This document shows, one piece after another, positions 53,632-64,000 of a stretch of DNA of 64,000 nt. Below the pieces are notes generated by a model, which did not search any database, was not told the origin of the DNA, and saw nothing but the letters and a program-made list of their open reading frames with translations. This stretch comes from Podocnemis expansa (Eukaryota; Chordata; Testudines; Podocnemididae), in the NCBI GenBank assembly GCA_007922195.1, contig ML682123.1:934751-998750 (forward strand), given 5' to 3'. Made by a program: the position numbers and the translations under genes. Each line of letters starts with the position of its first letter. Position 1 is the stretch's first letter.

Positions 53632-54025
53632 TGTTACAGTCCAGTTCAGTGTTTCCCAACCAGTGTGCCATGGCACACAGGTGTGCTGCCAGGTCTTATA
53701 GGTGTGCCACAATTTTTTTTGAAAAACTACTTAAAGAGCTCTGGATTGGCTCACTGGCTCATGAATATTCATGAGTTCATTTGGAAACTATATGGTAGTG
53801 TGCCTCATATTAATTAAAAGTAGCAAGGTGTGCCACTGTGGAGAAAAGGTTGGGAACCACTGGCCTAGTTCAGCAAAATAAGCAAGGAGTCCTGTGGCAC
53901 TCAAAGACTAACAAATTTGATTATCATATGAACTTTCATGGGAGAAAATCCCACTGTGTCAGACTTGTCAGGTCTTCAAAGCATCTGATGAAGTGGGATT
54001 TTCTCCCATGAAAACATCAGGCTCA
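53632..54025. repeat. High-copy palindrome-ended repeat, copy 3 (interrupted)
   Basis: 53632-53646 (GTTACAGTCCAGTT) and 53863-54025 (CTAGTTCAGCAAAATAAGCA ... GTGGCACTCAAAGACTAAC ... GATGAAGTGGGATTTTCTCC) form one copy split by a 216-bp hAT-like element. Confidence 0.75.
53647..53862. mobile_element. hAT-like element, family 6
   Basis: Ends CAGTGTTTCCCAACC and the inverse of CAGTGGTTCCCAACC. Flanks GTCCAGTT and GCCTAGTT agree at 6 of 8 positions. AT-rich centre with ATGAATATTCAT palindrome. Confidence 0.85.
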
Positions 54026-54419
54026 CAACAGATGCAGTCTTCATAGCCATGGGGAGCTGATCCTTTCTCGCCAATACGGGTGCTGTGGAGACTAAGGATT
54101 GGGAACCCCTGGGGGGGGGGGGGCACCAGCTCCCATCTGGACCCAAAGCAGTGGACTGCCTCACTTTAGGGGTAGGGAATAAGACACAGGCCTTTCCCCT
54201 CTAGAGTGCACTGGTGGCAATCGAGAGCCAGGAAGGTGGAGAATGGGACACAGGGCCATGCACACACACCTACTGCATATCCAGTACAATTATTATTTAA
54301 TGGCCCAGGGGTGTGGCAGGAGTGCAGACCCCACCCTCTAGCCCCTGGGCCCTGCTCCCTTCTCCAGCACTGGCAGGGCAGAGCCCTCCCAGTTCTCCCC
54401 CAAGCCCTACCAGAACTGA

Positions 54420-54508
54420 AAACATGCAGAAGGTCCTGGGTTCAATTCCCAGGGGGTTGGACTTGATGATCTCATGAGGTCCCTTCCAGCCCTATGATTT
54501 GATTTGAA
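54420..54508 (+). mobile_element. tRNA-derived SINE with CR1-like tail, copy 2 (5' truncated)
   Basis: B-box-like GGTTCAATTCCC, then GGGGTTGGACTTGATGATCT...CTTCCAGCCCTATGATTTG. Same family as 7425-7553. Confidence 0.78.
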
Positions 54509-54529
54509 CATGATGGCAGAATTGGGCAG

Positions 54530-54615
54530 CAGCCTTAAGGGCTGAAGCCTGGGCCCCCACCCTTAGGCCAGGGCCTGGGGAAGCTCCCTTTAGCCCCTGT
54601 ATTAATCTGGCCCTG
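54530..54615. mobile_element. hAT-like element, family 4, right-end fragment
   Basis: TTTAGCCCCTGTATTAATCT followed by GGCCCTG is the inverse of the family 4 start. The left end is missing. Confidence 0.55.
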
Positions 54616-54949
54616 TTAATATGTTTTATTTATCCTTTGCCCATGCAGCAGTCGGCCTTTCTGGCCTTGTTTATAGTTTATGATTATACCTCCTATACTT
54701 TTTAATAAACTATAATATTCAGTTCTCTCTTGCTGTGTTACATATGTATCTTGTGTTCCTTGTCATTCATTATTTATTTGGTATGATGTAGCATTATTCC
54801 TAACACAGATATACTTTATGATAAATTATAACCTCCTGTTCTTCATCATCTGTTTCTTATTTGTTGTGTTTCCTTTCGCACATTATTTTTCAAAATAAAT
54901 TATTATATCTTAAACCTATACCTATACTATTCAGATAGTAACATAATTC
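54616..54949. other. AT-rich intergenic sequence, nothing recognised
   Basis: Short AT-rich stretch without motifs or coding signal. Confidence 0.5.
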
Positions 54950-54952
54950 ATT

Positions 54953-55672
54953 GGGCATGTCTGCAGTGACAAGCATTTTCAAAAAAAATTTTTGGGGGGT
55001 AAGTATTTTGAAATAATTATCTCAAAAAAACTTTTTTTCAAAAATGCTATTTCGAGACAAGAGTCCATTGTTCTGAAATACCACGGCTTTTTTTATTTTG
55101 AAAAAAAAAGTCTACACCAGACTTTCTTTTTTGAAAAAAAAGCAAGGAAGTGGAAGAGATAGGGAGGCTTTTTTTTTTTTTTTTTTTTTAAAAAGCCTTT
55201 TCTGTGTCTGGGGATGGCTTTTTTCAAAACAGCTACCTTGAAAAGTGCTTTTTATTTCAAAAAAGCTGGCAGCTTTAGCTTTTTCGAAAAAGTGCTCCGG
55301 TATCTCAAAATACCGGAGTGCTTTTTCAGGATCACTAAACCTCGTTATATTTTGAAAAAAATCCTTTTTTGAGGTAGCTTTTTTGAAAAAAGCCATCCCC
55401 GGACACGGCAAAGGCTTTTTTTCCCCCAAAAAAGCCTCTCTCTCTCTTCCATTGCCTTACTTTTTTTTTTTGAAAAAGAAAGTCTGGTGTAGACTTCCTT
55501 TGTCAGAAAAAAAAAGGCGTGATATTTCGTGACAATGAGCAGTCCCTGTATTGTTGTCCCGAAATAGCATTTTTTTTAAAAAAAAGTTTTTTTGAGACAA
55601 TTATTTCAAAATACTTATCCTGAAAAAAGTTTTTTTTTTTTTTTTAAATTACAGGGCAATGTAGACATAGCC
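54953..55672. mobile_element. Harbinger-like palindromic element, copy 4
   Basis: 720 bp, starting GGGCATGTCTGCAGTG and ending with the inverse of GGCTATGTCTACATTG. ATT on both sides (54950-54952 and 55673-55675). The two halves are long imperfect inverted repeats rich in TTTTTTGAAAAA, so it could fold as one hairpin. Confidence 0.65.
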
Positions 55673-55675
55673 ATT

Positions 55676-56460
55676 GAGTGCTTTTCATTTTTCACGTGTT
55701 TCTTACCATATAGCATTTCTTTGTTATGATTAATATGTGATCTATTTTCTCTTCTTTGCTTCGTTCTTTGTAACAATTAAGAGAAAATGGAGCATATATT
55801 ATCTGTAGCAAAGAAATAAAGCATGGAAAGAAACACTTGAAAAATAATTAATTTATTATTAGTGGTTTACTACCTGTTTTGTTAATTGTCTTTGATTTGG
55901 TTATTGACAGTGGCTATGTTTGAATTGTTGGTAGCATGGTTGGGGATATATGGTTTATTTATTTGCATCCAAACAAATATTCTCTCCATTCCATGGAAAA
56001 CACAGTGCCTGCAGCCCTAGCTTCCATCTTTGCTGTCTTAGCTTTTTCCCCAACAATTGCTGGAGCCCCCACAAACATCAGCAAAGCTGCTTCAATACCT
56101 GCCTTTAGATCTCTCCTCAAAATTCCCATTTGTGTGAGACTGACTAAAAATCTGGAGGATGATGAGCTTCCTAGTGTGTGTAGCTCACTACTGGTCCTGC
56201 TGTCCCCCATCATCCTGTTGTTTCCTTCTATCTGTCTGTCTCCGTCTGGTGTTGTCATATACTCAGACTAGGTTATGGGCTGTGAGTTTGTACGGTGCCT
56301 GGCACTATAGGATCATGGTCAATGACACATGCTCCTAGGTGCTACCGCAGGCAACAAATCAATTTAGTATAGTAAGTGATGCAATGTGATCATGGTCTGT
56401 GATTGGCATCTTAAGGTGTTACCATAATACACCTACTAACAAATAAGATATTTCTAGATC
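55676..56460. other. Intergenic sequence with an old interspersed repeat
   Basis: About 55980-56350 includes TTTGTACGGTGCCTGGCACT and ACATGCTCCTAGGTGCTACC, phrases of a repeat common in reptile and bird DNA. The 111-codon open frame here is probably chance. Confidence 0.45.
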
Positions 56461-57125
56461 AGTGTTTCCAAACTGCCCTGTGGAATACCAGTGTTCCACA
56501 TGATGTGAATAGGTGTTCCATGAAAAAATTTTGATGCTAGAGATACTTTACATTCTAAAACTTTAAATATGAAATTATGTGTGTATCAAGATTACTAAGG
56601 ATTTGGATCAGGGCTGGCTCTACTGTGAGGCAAGAGACAGACACCGCTTCAGGTGACAGTTCTTAGGGGTGCCTAGCCGCTCTGAAGATCAGGCTGGCTC
56701 CCGCCTCTTCAGCTCTTTCCTAGCAACTCAGGCACTGATAGTCAACCTGCAGCTTAAGTCATGTAGGCAGAGAGCATTTTAAATCTCTCTGCAGGCAGAT
56801 GCTGGAGATTTATGCGCTTTGGAAAACTGTTTTCAACCTCCATGAATGAGATGGGGGGGGGAGGGGCACCAAATCAAAATTTGGCTTGGGGTGCCACAAC
56901 CCCTTGAGCCAGCCCTGATTTGGATAGTATTTAGATTGTACATATATTAATATTCATAATACATTCATAATAGAATATAGAAATCCCCAAAATCCTAACT
57001 CTCTTAAATCAACTTTTGAGCAAATTTTTGGTGTGAACCCCTGGACCACCATATATGTGTTTTGTCAATACATTCCAAGCCCTAAAGTGTTCTGTTCCAT
57101 GGCCAAATTAGCTTGGGAAATGATG
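56461..57125. mobile_element. Old hAT-like element, split by a younger one
   Basis: Starts CAGTGTTTCCAAACTGCC; a degraded right end with TTGGCCATGGAACA-type inverse sequence is near 57100. No duplication is visible. Low certainty. Confidence 0.35.
56609..56917. mobile_element. hAT-like element, family 7
   Basis: 309 bp with inverted ends CAGGGCTGGCTC and a perfect 8-bp duplication ATTTGGAT (56601-56608 and 56918-56925). Confidence 0.92.
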
Positions 57126-58688
57126 TTCGAAATTATTTATGTACAATAGGGTGATCACTTACACAACTCCAATCAAGTCATCTCTAGTGATCTCATTTAT
57201 CAATGTTTATTTGCTGTGTTTAGACACTGATTATTGTTACCTCTCTAGCAGTTTCTACATATATATAAAATAAAATGTGCTCTGTCATCTACTTATGAAT
57301 ACTTAATTCTTCCCTACAAGATAAGAACTAAACATTTTTATTATTAGCTAATTATTAAGTTATTGAATAATTTGTCATTTATTTTACTTCTTAGGTGTTT
57401 ATGACCCTTCTACTTAAACATTTTTATTAGGTTTTTGTTTCTAGTCTTTATTAGTTGATTTTTCTCTATTATTACACTTTGATAGGTATTTTCATTATTT
57501 ATTTGTTAGTCCTACTTTATTACTTCTGTTTCTTGTTATTTATTGTTGTGTAAAGTAATTTAATAATCAATATTTATTCTTATTTTCTAATTTTTATTTT
57601 AGTTTTAGTTATTTATTGCTTGTATGCTTATCTATTTTTGCCATTAGGCACATACAAATTTATTTGTTTATTAAGGAAATATTTTTATTGGTTTATTCTT
57701 TTGTAATTTATTTGTTAGTCAGTAACAAATAAATATATATATGATATATTTATTTCCTATTTCTTGTTGCTTGTTTATTTTTGTGACACTTACGTATTAG
57801 CTATTGTTCTATACATTTATTGGCTCGCTTTTGGAACATTCATACATTAGCTATTGCTTTGTACACCTATAACTTGCTACTTATTGGTTAGCTTACATTA
57901 AGTTATTTGCATTTGTTCTTTGCCACACTTATTGGCGTTTTGTATTTGTATTAGTTATTATTTGCTGGTTATGTCTTTTTTGACAGTTTCTCTTAGTTTC
58001 CTGTTCTCTAGCTGTTATTTACCTGTATTTGCTATTTAATAGTGATTTCTTTTTATTTGTTCTCTTTATTAGCACTATGTATCTGATAATCAATAGCTAT
58101 TTTTCTTTATTAGCTGTTCATGCTTTATGAGCACTGTTGTTCTCACTGTGAGGTTATTTTAGTTTATTTGTTAGCTGTTTGTTCTTTATTAGCACTCTAT
58201 TTCTCAGCTGATCTTTCATCATTAGAGCTATCTATTGATTTTCCTATGTTTTGTTAATTCTTTTTAGTCCTTAGTGCTAAAAAGTAAGACAAGTCATCTG
58301 TTGTCTTTGCTATTTGATTGCTATGTCTCAGATGATGTGTCTTTAGTAGCATCTTTTATTGCTTTTGCTACAGACTATCACCTCTTCCAGAGGTGACTGG
58401 AAACTGCTCCAAGTCCAATTTACTGTTGACCATAGTTAGATTATTTACCCTCTGCTCTTTCTATTGGAATGTTGTTCCAGAACCTCCCTCTTCTGATGAC
58501 TGGAAACTTCCTTCTGACTTGCAGCTTCAATTGGTTCTTTATTTAATATTTTCCATCTATTATTTATTTAGTAGTCATATTTGTTATTAGTGATTTTACA
58601 TCCATGAGACACAGATCCTTTGGGGTCTGCAGACTATCTCCAAGAAGTCTGCAAAGGTTTGTTATTGCCACAGAACACTAGTTTTCAA

Positions 58689-58805
58689 CCTATGGTCCAT
58701 AAACCTCTGGAGCTTGCAGACTAGGTCTAAATTTGGAAAAGGCTCTGCATAGTCATTTAAAAATTCTTAGGGGTCCACAAATGAAAAAAGCTTGAAAGCC
58801 ACCAT
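58689..58805. mobile_element. Short hAT-like element in the satellite
   Basis: CACTAGTTTTCAACCTATGG at one end and AAAGCTTGAAAGCCAC at the other are imperfect inverses. Internal TTAGGGGTCCACAAATGAAA is typical of small hAT relics. Confidence 0.5.
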
Positions 58806-59278
58806 ATTAGGTCATAGCCCATGATCAGGTTATCTACTATTTTTGTTTAATATTTCATATTGTGAAATATGTTTCTTAGTAAATAGCTAATTATTGATTT
58901 GTAGTTTATTTATCAGTTATCATTTATTAGTTTATATTTGTCTGTTATTAGCATTGATTATTTCCTTGCTCTGTGTTTGTCTTGTAATGTATTTATTAGA
59001 TGTGATTTATTCATTTATAGCTATCTATTATTTTTATTCAATATTTAGCAGTGTATTTATTGATTGTCATTTATTAGATAATATTTATCAATTATTTTTC
59101 CTAGTTATTGTTTTGTACAATATTTATTAGTTGTCATTTCTTAGTTTACATTTATCTATTATTTGTTTTTCTTATCTCCTAGCTTTTTATTATTCTGTAG
59201 AAGACAAATTAATAGATGACAAGTAAAAATACATCATTTATTTTTCTCATTTAGTAGATGCTTATTGTAATATATACA

Positions 59279-59460
59279 GTGCTTTTTTTTTTTGGTAAGA
59301 TAAAAGATGCCAGTATTCAGTCAGGGACCTGGGGCTGCCAGCGGTGGTGGCAGGAGCCAAGGCTGCATTGCTGTGAAAAAAAAGTGTGCCCGTACTCAAT
59401 ACCCCTGAGTACCATCACAAAAACCCCCCTGAATATCTATCTATCTGTCTATCTTAGATG
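59279..59460. repeat. Old transposon relic and TATC microsatellite
   Basis: CAGTGCTTTTTTTTTTTGGT and GCCAGTATTCAGTCAGGG suggest a hAT relic lacking its right end. A short (TATC)n tract follows at about 59435-59455. Confidence 0.4.
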
Positions 59461-60125
59461 TCAATTATTAGTTTAGCTAATAATTATTTTTCTTATTTCT
59501 TAGACATTCATTGTAATATATTTATTAGCTGTCATATAGATCATTTGTTTTTCTTATCTTCTAGCTATTTATTGTTTTAAAAATATGTATTAGTTGTAAT
59601 TTGTTAGCTAATATTTATTATTTGTTATCTTCTGCCTATTTATCAATTTGTTTTAACTATTTCTTGTTCTGTAACATATTTTATTAGCTGTCATTTATTA
59701 GTTTATAGTTATTATTTACACTGATAATTTCTTAGTTATTTATTATGTAACAGATTTTAGCTGCCATTTATTGGTTTATATTTAACTATTGTTTGTATTT
59801 TTTATTTGCAGGCTATTTATTGTTTTTAATATATTTATTTGTTTGTCAGTTATAATTTTATATTTACCTGATATACATATTTATTATTTAAAGTTATTTT
59901 TTGGTGTGTAATATGTTTATTTGTTATCATGTGATTGTTTGTATTTATCTATAATTTGTATTGGTTATTTTCTAACTTTTTTATTGTTTTATTATTTATT
60001 TATTAGGTGCAATTTATTAGGTTGTATTTGTCTATTGCTTCTAATTATTTATTGCATTCTTATTAGTTGTCAGTTATTAGCCTACTTATATCTATGATTT
60101 ATACTGGTTGTTTTCTAGTTCTCTG

Positions 60126-60444
60126 CTAGTTTGTAAGCTGGTCAGAGATGACAGGAAAAAGTTTCTGACAACATCAGAAATTCTGAGTAGAGCAAAACAT
60201 TCTAAGGTATCAGATAAAGTGGGAAGAAGATGATGGATATATTTAAGATCACCAACATCACTTCCATGGCAGATGCTAATACGGACAGTACTTGGGGAGA
60301 GAAAGAGGTCAACCTAGGGAAACATAGCGCTGGTCAACAGAGAAAGAAGCCAAATCGACCCACATGATGCTTACACAGATCAGCTCAAGGCTGAACTAAA
60401 TGGTGGAAACTAGTCACCTGCACCTGTAGAAGCATAAAGAAAAA
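60126..60444. other. Non-satellite sequence before the R4-like element
   Basis: About 300 bp unlike the surrounding satellite, ending in a (TA)n tract (60447-60460). Not recognised. Confidence 0.4.
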
Positions 60445-60446
60445 AG

Positions 60447-62995
60447 ATATATATATATAAAAATTCCCCTCTCACCCCCTATGGGTGGTATGTGTCATCC
60501 TCAACCTCGGGTCCTCTACCAGAGGCCTGGGAGTTTGAGGGTTCTGTGCAGTATCTTAGCTGTTCCTAGCACTGCACTCTTCTGGACAGAGAGCTCAGAT
60601 GTTGTTCCTGGGATCTGTTGGAGCCACTCTCCCAGCTTAGGAGTCACAGCCCCGAGTGCTCCTACCACCACCGGGACCACTTTGGCCTTCACTTTCCACA
60701 TCCGCTCTAGTTCCTCTTTCAGGCCCTGGTACTTCTCCAGCTTCTCATACTCCTTCTTCCTGATGTTGCTGTCACTTGGCACTGCTACATCTATCACCAC
60801 CGCTGTCTTTTGGTCCTTGTCTATTACCACAATGTCTGGTTGATTGGCCAGTACCTGCCTGTCTGTCTGGATCTGGAAGTCCCACAGAATCTTAGCCCTG
60901 TTATTCTCCACGACCTTCTGTGGGATCTCCCATCTGGTCTTGGGAGGGTCTAGCCCATACACTGTGCAGATGTTCCTGTACACAATGCCAGCTACTTGGT
61001 TGTGCAGTTCAGTGTATGCTGTTCCTGCCTGCATCTTACATCCTGCCACTATGTGTTGGACTGTCTCTGAGGCCTCTGTGCACAGTCTGCACCTTGGGTC
61101 CTGTCTAGTGTGGAAGACCCCTGCTTCAATGGATCTGGTGCTCAGTGCCTGTTCTTGTGCTGCTATGATCAGTGCCTCAGTGCTGTCTTTTAGTCCAGCC
61201 CTTTCCAGCCACTGGTAGGATTTTCCAACGTCAGCCACCTCAGCTATCTATCAATGGTACATCCCATGCAGGGTTTTGTTTTGCCATGGCACTTCTTCTC
61301 CTTGATCTTCCTCCCATGTCTGCTGCTGCCTCAGGCATTCTCTCAGCAGCTCATCTTTGGGTGCCATCTTACTGATGTACTCCGGGATGCTCTGTGTTTC
61401 ATCCAGGACAGTGGCTTTGACACTCACCAAACCCCACCCACCTTCTTTCTGGCTGGCGTACAGTCTCTGGGTGTTGGACTTGGGGTGGAAACCTCCGTAC
61501 ATTGTGAGGAGCTTCCGGGTCTTCACATCGGCAGCCTCCATGTCCTCCTTTGGCCAGCTCACTATACCGGCAGAGTATCTGATGACTGGCAGGGCATACC
61601 TGTTGATGGCGTGGATCTTGTTCTTCCCATTGAGCTGGCTCTTCAGGACCTGTCTTATCCTTTGGTGGTACTTGGATGTTGCTGTCTTCCTTGCCTCCTC
61701 ATTGTGGTTCCCATGTGACTGTGGGATGCCAAGGTACTTGTAGCTGGTCTGTATGTCTGCTATGTGGCCTATTGGTAGTTCCACCCCATCAGTCTTGACT
61801 ACCTTCCCTCTCTTTACTACCATCCGGCCACACTTCTCCAGTCCGAATGACATCCCAATATCCTCACTGTAGATCCGTGTCAGGTGGATTAGCGAGTCGA
61901 TGTCTTGTTCATTCTTAGCATACAGCTTGATGTCATCCATGTAGAGGAGGTGGCTGATGGTAGTTCCACTCTTGAACTTGTATCTGTATCCAGTCTTTAT
62001 GATTATCTGGCTGAGGGGGTTCAAGCCAATGCACAACAGCAGCGGGGACAGCGCATCACCTTGGTATATGCCGCACTTGATGGCCACTTGTGCAAGCTGT
62101 CTTGAGTTGACTTCCAGTGTTGTCTTCCACAGTCCCATTGAGTTCTTGAGGAAGGCCCTTAGTGTCCTGTCGACTTTGTATAGCGCCAGGCATTCACAGA
62201 TCCATGTGTGTGGCATCGAGTCGTAGGCTTTCCTGTAGTCAATCCAGGCTGTGCTCAGATTGGTTTGTCTAGACCTTGAGTCTTGGGCGACTGCTCTGTC
62301 TATGAGCAACTGGTGTTTTGAGCCTCTGGTGTTGTTCCCAATGCCCTTCTGAGCTGTGCTCATGTACTGGCCCATGTGGTCCTGTAGCTTTGGTGGCTAT
62401 GACGCCTGATAGGACTTTCCATGTTGTGGGGAGACAGGTTATTGGCCGGTAGTTGGATGGTGCTGTTCCCTTGTGGGGGTCTTTCATGATCAGCACTGTC
62501 CTTCCTTGTGTTAGCCAGTCTGGGTGGGAGCCTGCTGCCAGCAGCTGGTTCATCTGTGCTGCTAGGCGTTCATGCACTGCTGTTAGTTTCTTTAGCCAGT
62601 AAGTGTGGATCATGTCTGGGCCAGGTGCTGTCCAGCTCTTCATGTTCTTGACCCGCTGTTGGATGTCGGCTACTGTGATGGTGACTGGTTCCTGTTCCGG
62701 GAGATTGCTGTGGTTTCTTCTCAGATCCTGAAGCCACTTTGCACTGGTGTTATGAGTCTTCTCTTTCTCCCATATGGTCTTCCAGTACTGTTCAGTTTCT
62801 GCTGTTGGTGGCTCTGCTGTTATTGTGTTGTTGCACTGCAGTTGGGAGTACACCTTGGATGGTTCTTTGGAGAACAGGGCATTTATCTTTTTGGCCTCTG
62901 CTTCACTAGTGTATCTCCTTAGCCTGGTAGCCAGTGCTGTGAGCCTTTGTTTAGCAGTCTCTAGGGCTTCAGATGGAGTCAGGCCCTTGTATTTA
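60447..62995 (-). mobile_element. R4/Dong-like non-LTR retrotransposon, 5' truncated
   Basis: A minus-strand LINE with a single ORF coding RT, a CCHC motif and a restriction-like endonuclease, the layout of the R4 clade. The 3' end abuts TATATATATA at 60450-60460 and the 5' side abuts TTTATATATATATA at 62991-63004, so it lies between TA tracts that may be target duplications. The N-terminal part is missing. Only one frameshift and two adjacent stops were found in 2.5 kb, indicating a fairly young insertion. Confidence 0.88.
60516..62990 (-). pseudogene. R4/Dong-like RT and restriction-like endonuclease
   Basis: The coding region is open from the 5' truncation (YKGLTPSEALETAKQRL). RT motifs include WTAPGPDMIH (about 62630), SNYRPITCLPTTWK (about 62440), the motif A region DYRKAYDSMPH (about 62235), GIYQGDALSPLLLCI (about 62060) and YMDDIKLY, the intact catalytic box (about 61925). 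A frameshift lies near 62385. Two successive stops (about 61252-61247), each one transition from a sense codon, separate the C-terminal part. That part has CRLCTEASETVQHIVAGC (CX2CX8HX4C, about 61090) and PDIVVIDKDQKTAVVIDV, the PD...D core of the restriction-like endonuclease (about 60840-60790). The stop codon is at 60516. Confidence 0.9.
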
Positions 62996-62999
62996 TATA

Positions 63000-63390
63000 T
63001 ATATTAGTCTTTACTGGCAATTATTGGTTTCTATTAATGTTATTTTTATTAGTTATGTCCCATTATTTATTGTTTTATAGTTTATTTGTTGCCATTTACT
63101 GGTTTTTATTTATCTTGAAAGCTTGTTTCAAAATGATGCCCCACAACCAAAACCTTCCCTCTCAAAATCTGTCTACACAGAAAGTTTTAATCCTGTCAGT
63201 CTGCTGCCTTTTCAGTTATTGTTCAAAACAAAATCCTATTGAAATGGACACATTGCCGTGTTGGTTGCGCTTGCAGCAAAATGGCATTTTTCCAACAGAA
63301 AACAGAAATGTGCAGTTGGACAGTTTCCCACCAGCTCTGTTAATACCTAGTTGCTGTTCATTCATTCATTCATTCATTCATTCATTTTGT
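63000..63390. repeat. Satellite remnant and (TTCA)n microsatellite
   Basis: 63000-63115 resumes the TTATTAGTTATG...TTTATTGTTTTATAG satellite. (TTCA)n with seven units lies at 63357-63386. No gene. Confidence 0.7.
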
Positions 63391-63490
63391 TAAAATGGGA
63401 GTAATGGTTCCAGTCTCCTTTGCAAAGTATTTTGAGATCTACTGATGGAAAGCACTAGAGAGCTGTGGAAATGATTAAGAACAGTTGTAT
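63391..63490 (+). repeat. Old SINE-like tail
   Basis: AAAATGGGAGTAATGGTTCC and TTTTGAGATCTACTGATGGA resemble the 3' part of ancient CORE/MIR-type SINEs. Fragment only. Confidence 0.4.
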
Positions 63491-63685
63491 TAACTGCTTT
63501 TTATCGATTATGCTTTTTATGTGCTACTGATTTGTTAGCTGTGGTAAGAAACATTAAAAATTTATACCCTCTGTGGTTAAAATTCCCTCTGGGATAATGC
63601 CTCCATTACTTACCTTTGTTTTTTTGGTCTTGTTCTCTTCATCTATTGTCATAGATGCTCTGTGGATCTTTTATTTCCAAATGAT

Positions 63686-64000
63686 TCATAGATTTTAAGG
63701 GCAAGAAGTCACTATTAGATCATCTAGTTTGACCTTCCATGGTAACCCAGCCTTTTACATTTCTCCCACTTCCTCCTATGTTTATTCCCTTAGCTTGTGT
63801 TTGGCTAATGCAACTTCCAGGAAGGTCACCTGTCTTGACTGGAAATGAACTGGAGATTCTGACGCTGACACTTCCCTTAGGAGTGAGTTCAAATGGCTAT
63901 ATCACCCAAGCTGTTCAGAACCAGTAATGGGAATCTGGATGGCTTTAACTTCCAGCTATTGCTTTATCCTGTCTGATTCAAGAGCCCGTTAGTGCTTGGG
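63686..64000 (+). repeat. Old interspersed repeat, possibly LINE-derived, continuing past the window
   Basis: ATTCATAGATTTTAAGGGCA, ATTAGATCATCTAGTTTGAC and CTTTAACTTCCAGCTATTG are phrases of a repeat common in reptile genomes. I do not assign a family with confidence. Confidence 0.45.

Larger units (their letters stand above)
57200..60125. repeat. AT-rich degenerate satellite
   Basis: Loose tandem repetition of TTTATTAGTTGTCATTTATT, TTTATATTTATCTATTATTTG and TCTAGCTATTTATTG, clearest from 58880 to 60125 with a unit near 90 bp. It resumes at 63000-63115 beyond the R4-like element. Embedded old elements are listed separately. Confidence 0.7.

Noticed and set aside
55936..56271. Plus-strand 111-codon frame with hydrophobic stretches resembling a membrane protein
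   Set aside because: The DNA matches phrases of a common interspersed repeat, and there is no splice or promoter context.
60481..61218. Plus-strand open frames at 60481-60843 and 60844-61218
   Set aside because: Antisense shadows of the R4/Dong-like coding region.

Overview
The window looks like a gene-poor, repeat-dense stretch of a vertebrate nuclear genome, most likely a cryptodiran turtle. The reasons are: an intron-bearing trypsin-fold protease gene with ordinary GT-AG splice sites; tRNA-derived SINEs carrying a CR1-like 3' tail (known from tortoise Pol III SINEs); CR1 fragments; several large DIRS-type tyrosine-recombinase retrotransposons; an R4/Dong-like non-LTR element; many short hAT-like and Harbinger-like elements; and one 400-base assembly gap. 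The turtle assignment is an inference from repeat content, not proven. There is no prokaryotic or phage content and no CRISPR array.

Layout. 1-11,083: two DIRS-like elements (A, then B, both on the minus strand) lie head-to-tail with 7 bp between them. A is cut by the window start and carries a solo LTR and a hAT-like element; B carries a SINE and a hAT-like element. 11.1-15.7 kb: nested short elements, one containing the gap. 15,719-21,434: DIRS element C (minus), the best-preserved copy, with both inverted terminal repeats and the internal complementary region that defines the group. 21.4-29.9 kb: no gene; a solo LTR (24.26-25.26 kb), short transposons and AT-rich DNA. 29,962-36,402 (minus): the one convincing host gene, a six-exon PRSS27-like serine protease with signal peptide, complete His/Asp/Ser triad and a hydrophobic C-terminal tail; a TATA box lies about 125 bp upstream. 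36.4-47.5 kb: minisatellites, a CR1 copy split by a hAT-like element and by a second LTR of the same family, and a repeated block. 47,599-53,618: DIRS element D on the plus strand, with good termini and Gag but a scrambled interior. 53.6-57.1 kb: nested short transposons. 57.2-60.1 kb: AT-rich degenerate satellite. 60.45-62.99 kb: an R4/Dong-like retrotransposon (minus), inserted between short (TA)n tracts. 62.99-64 kb: more satellite, a microsatellite and old repeats.

Function. Only the protease is a plausible cellular gene. The retroelement genes are pseudogenes: all carry stops or frameshifts, although element C and the R4-like copy keep many catalytic residues. Their value is structural: the DIRS termini, target duplications and nesting order can be read directly. 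No undescribed multi-gene system is evident. The most unusual points are the resolved DIRS architecture and its tandem A/B junction, the shared loss of the second RT catalytic Asp in three DIRS copies, the R4 copy in (TA)n, a long inverted repeat inside a protease intron, and a non-canonical Ser at the protease's mature N terminus.
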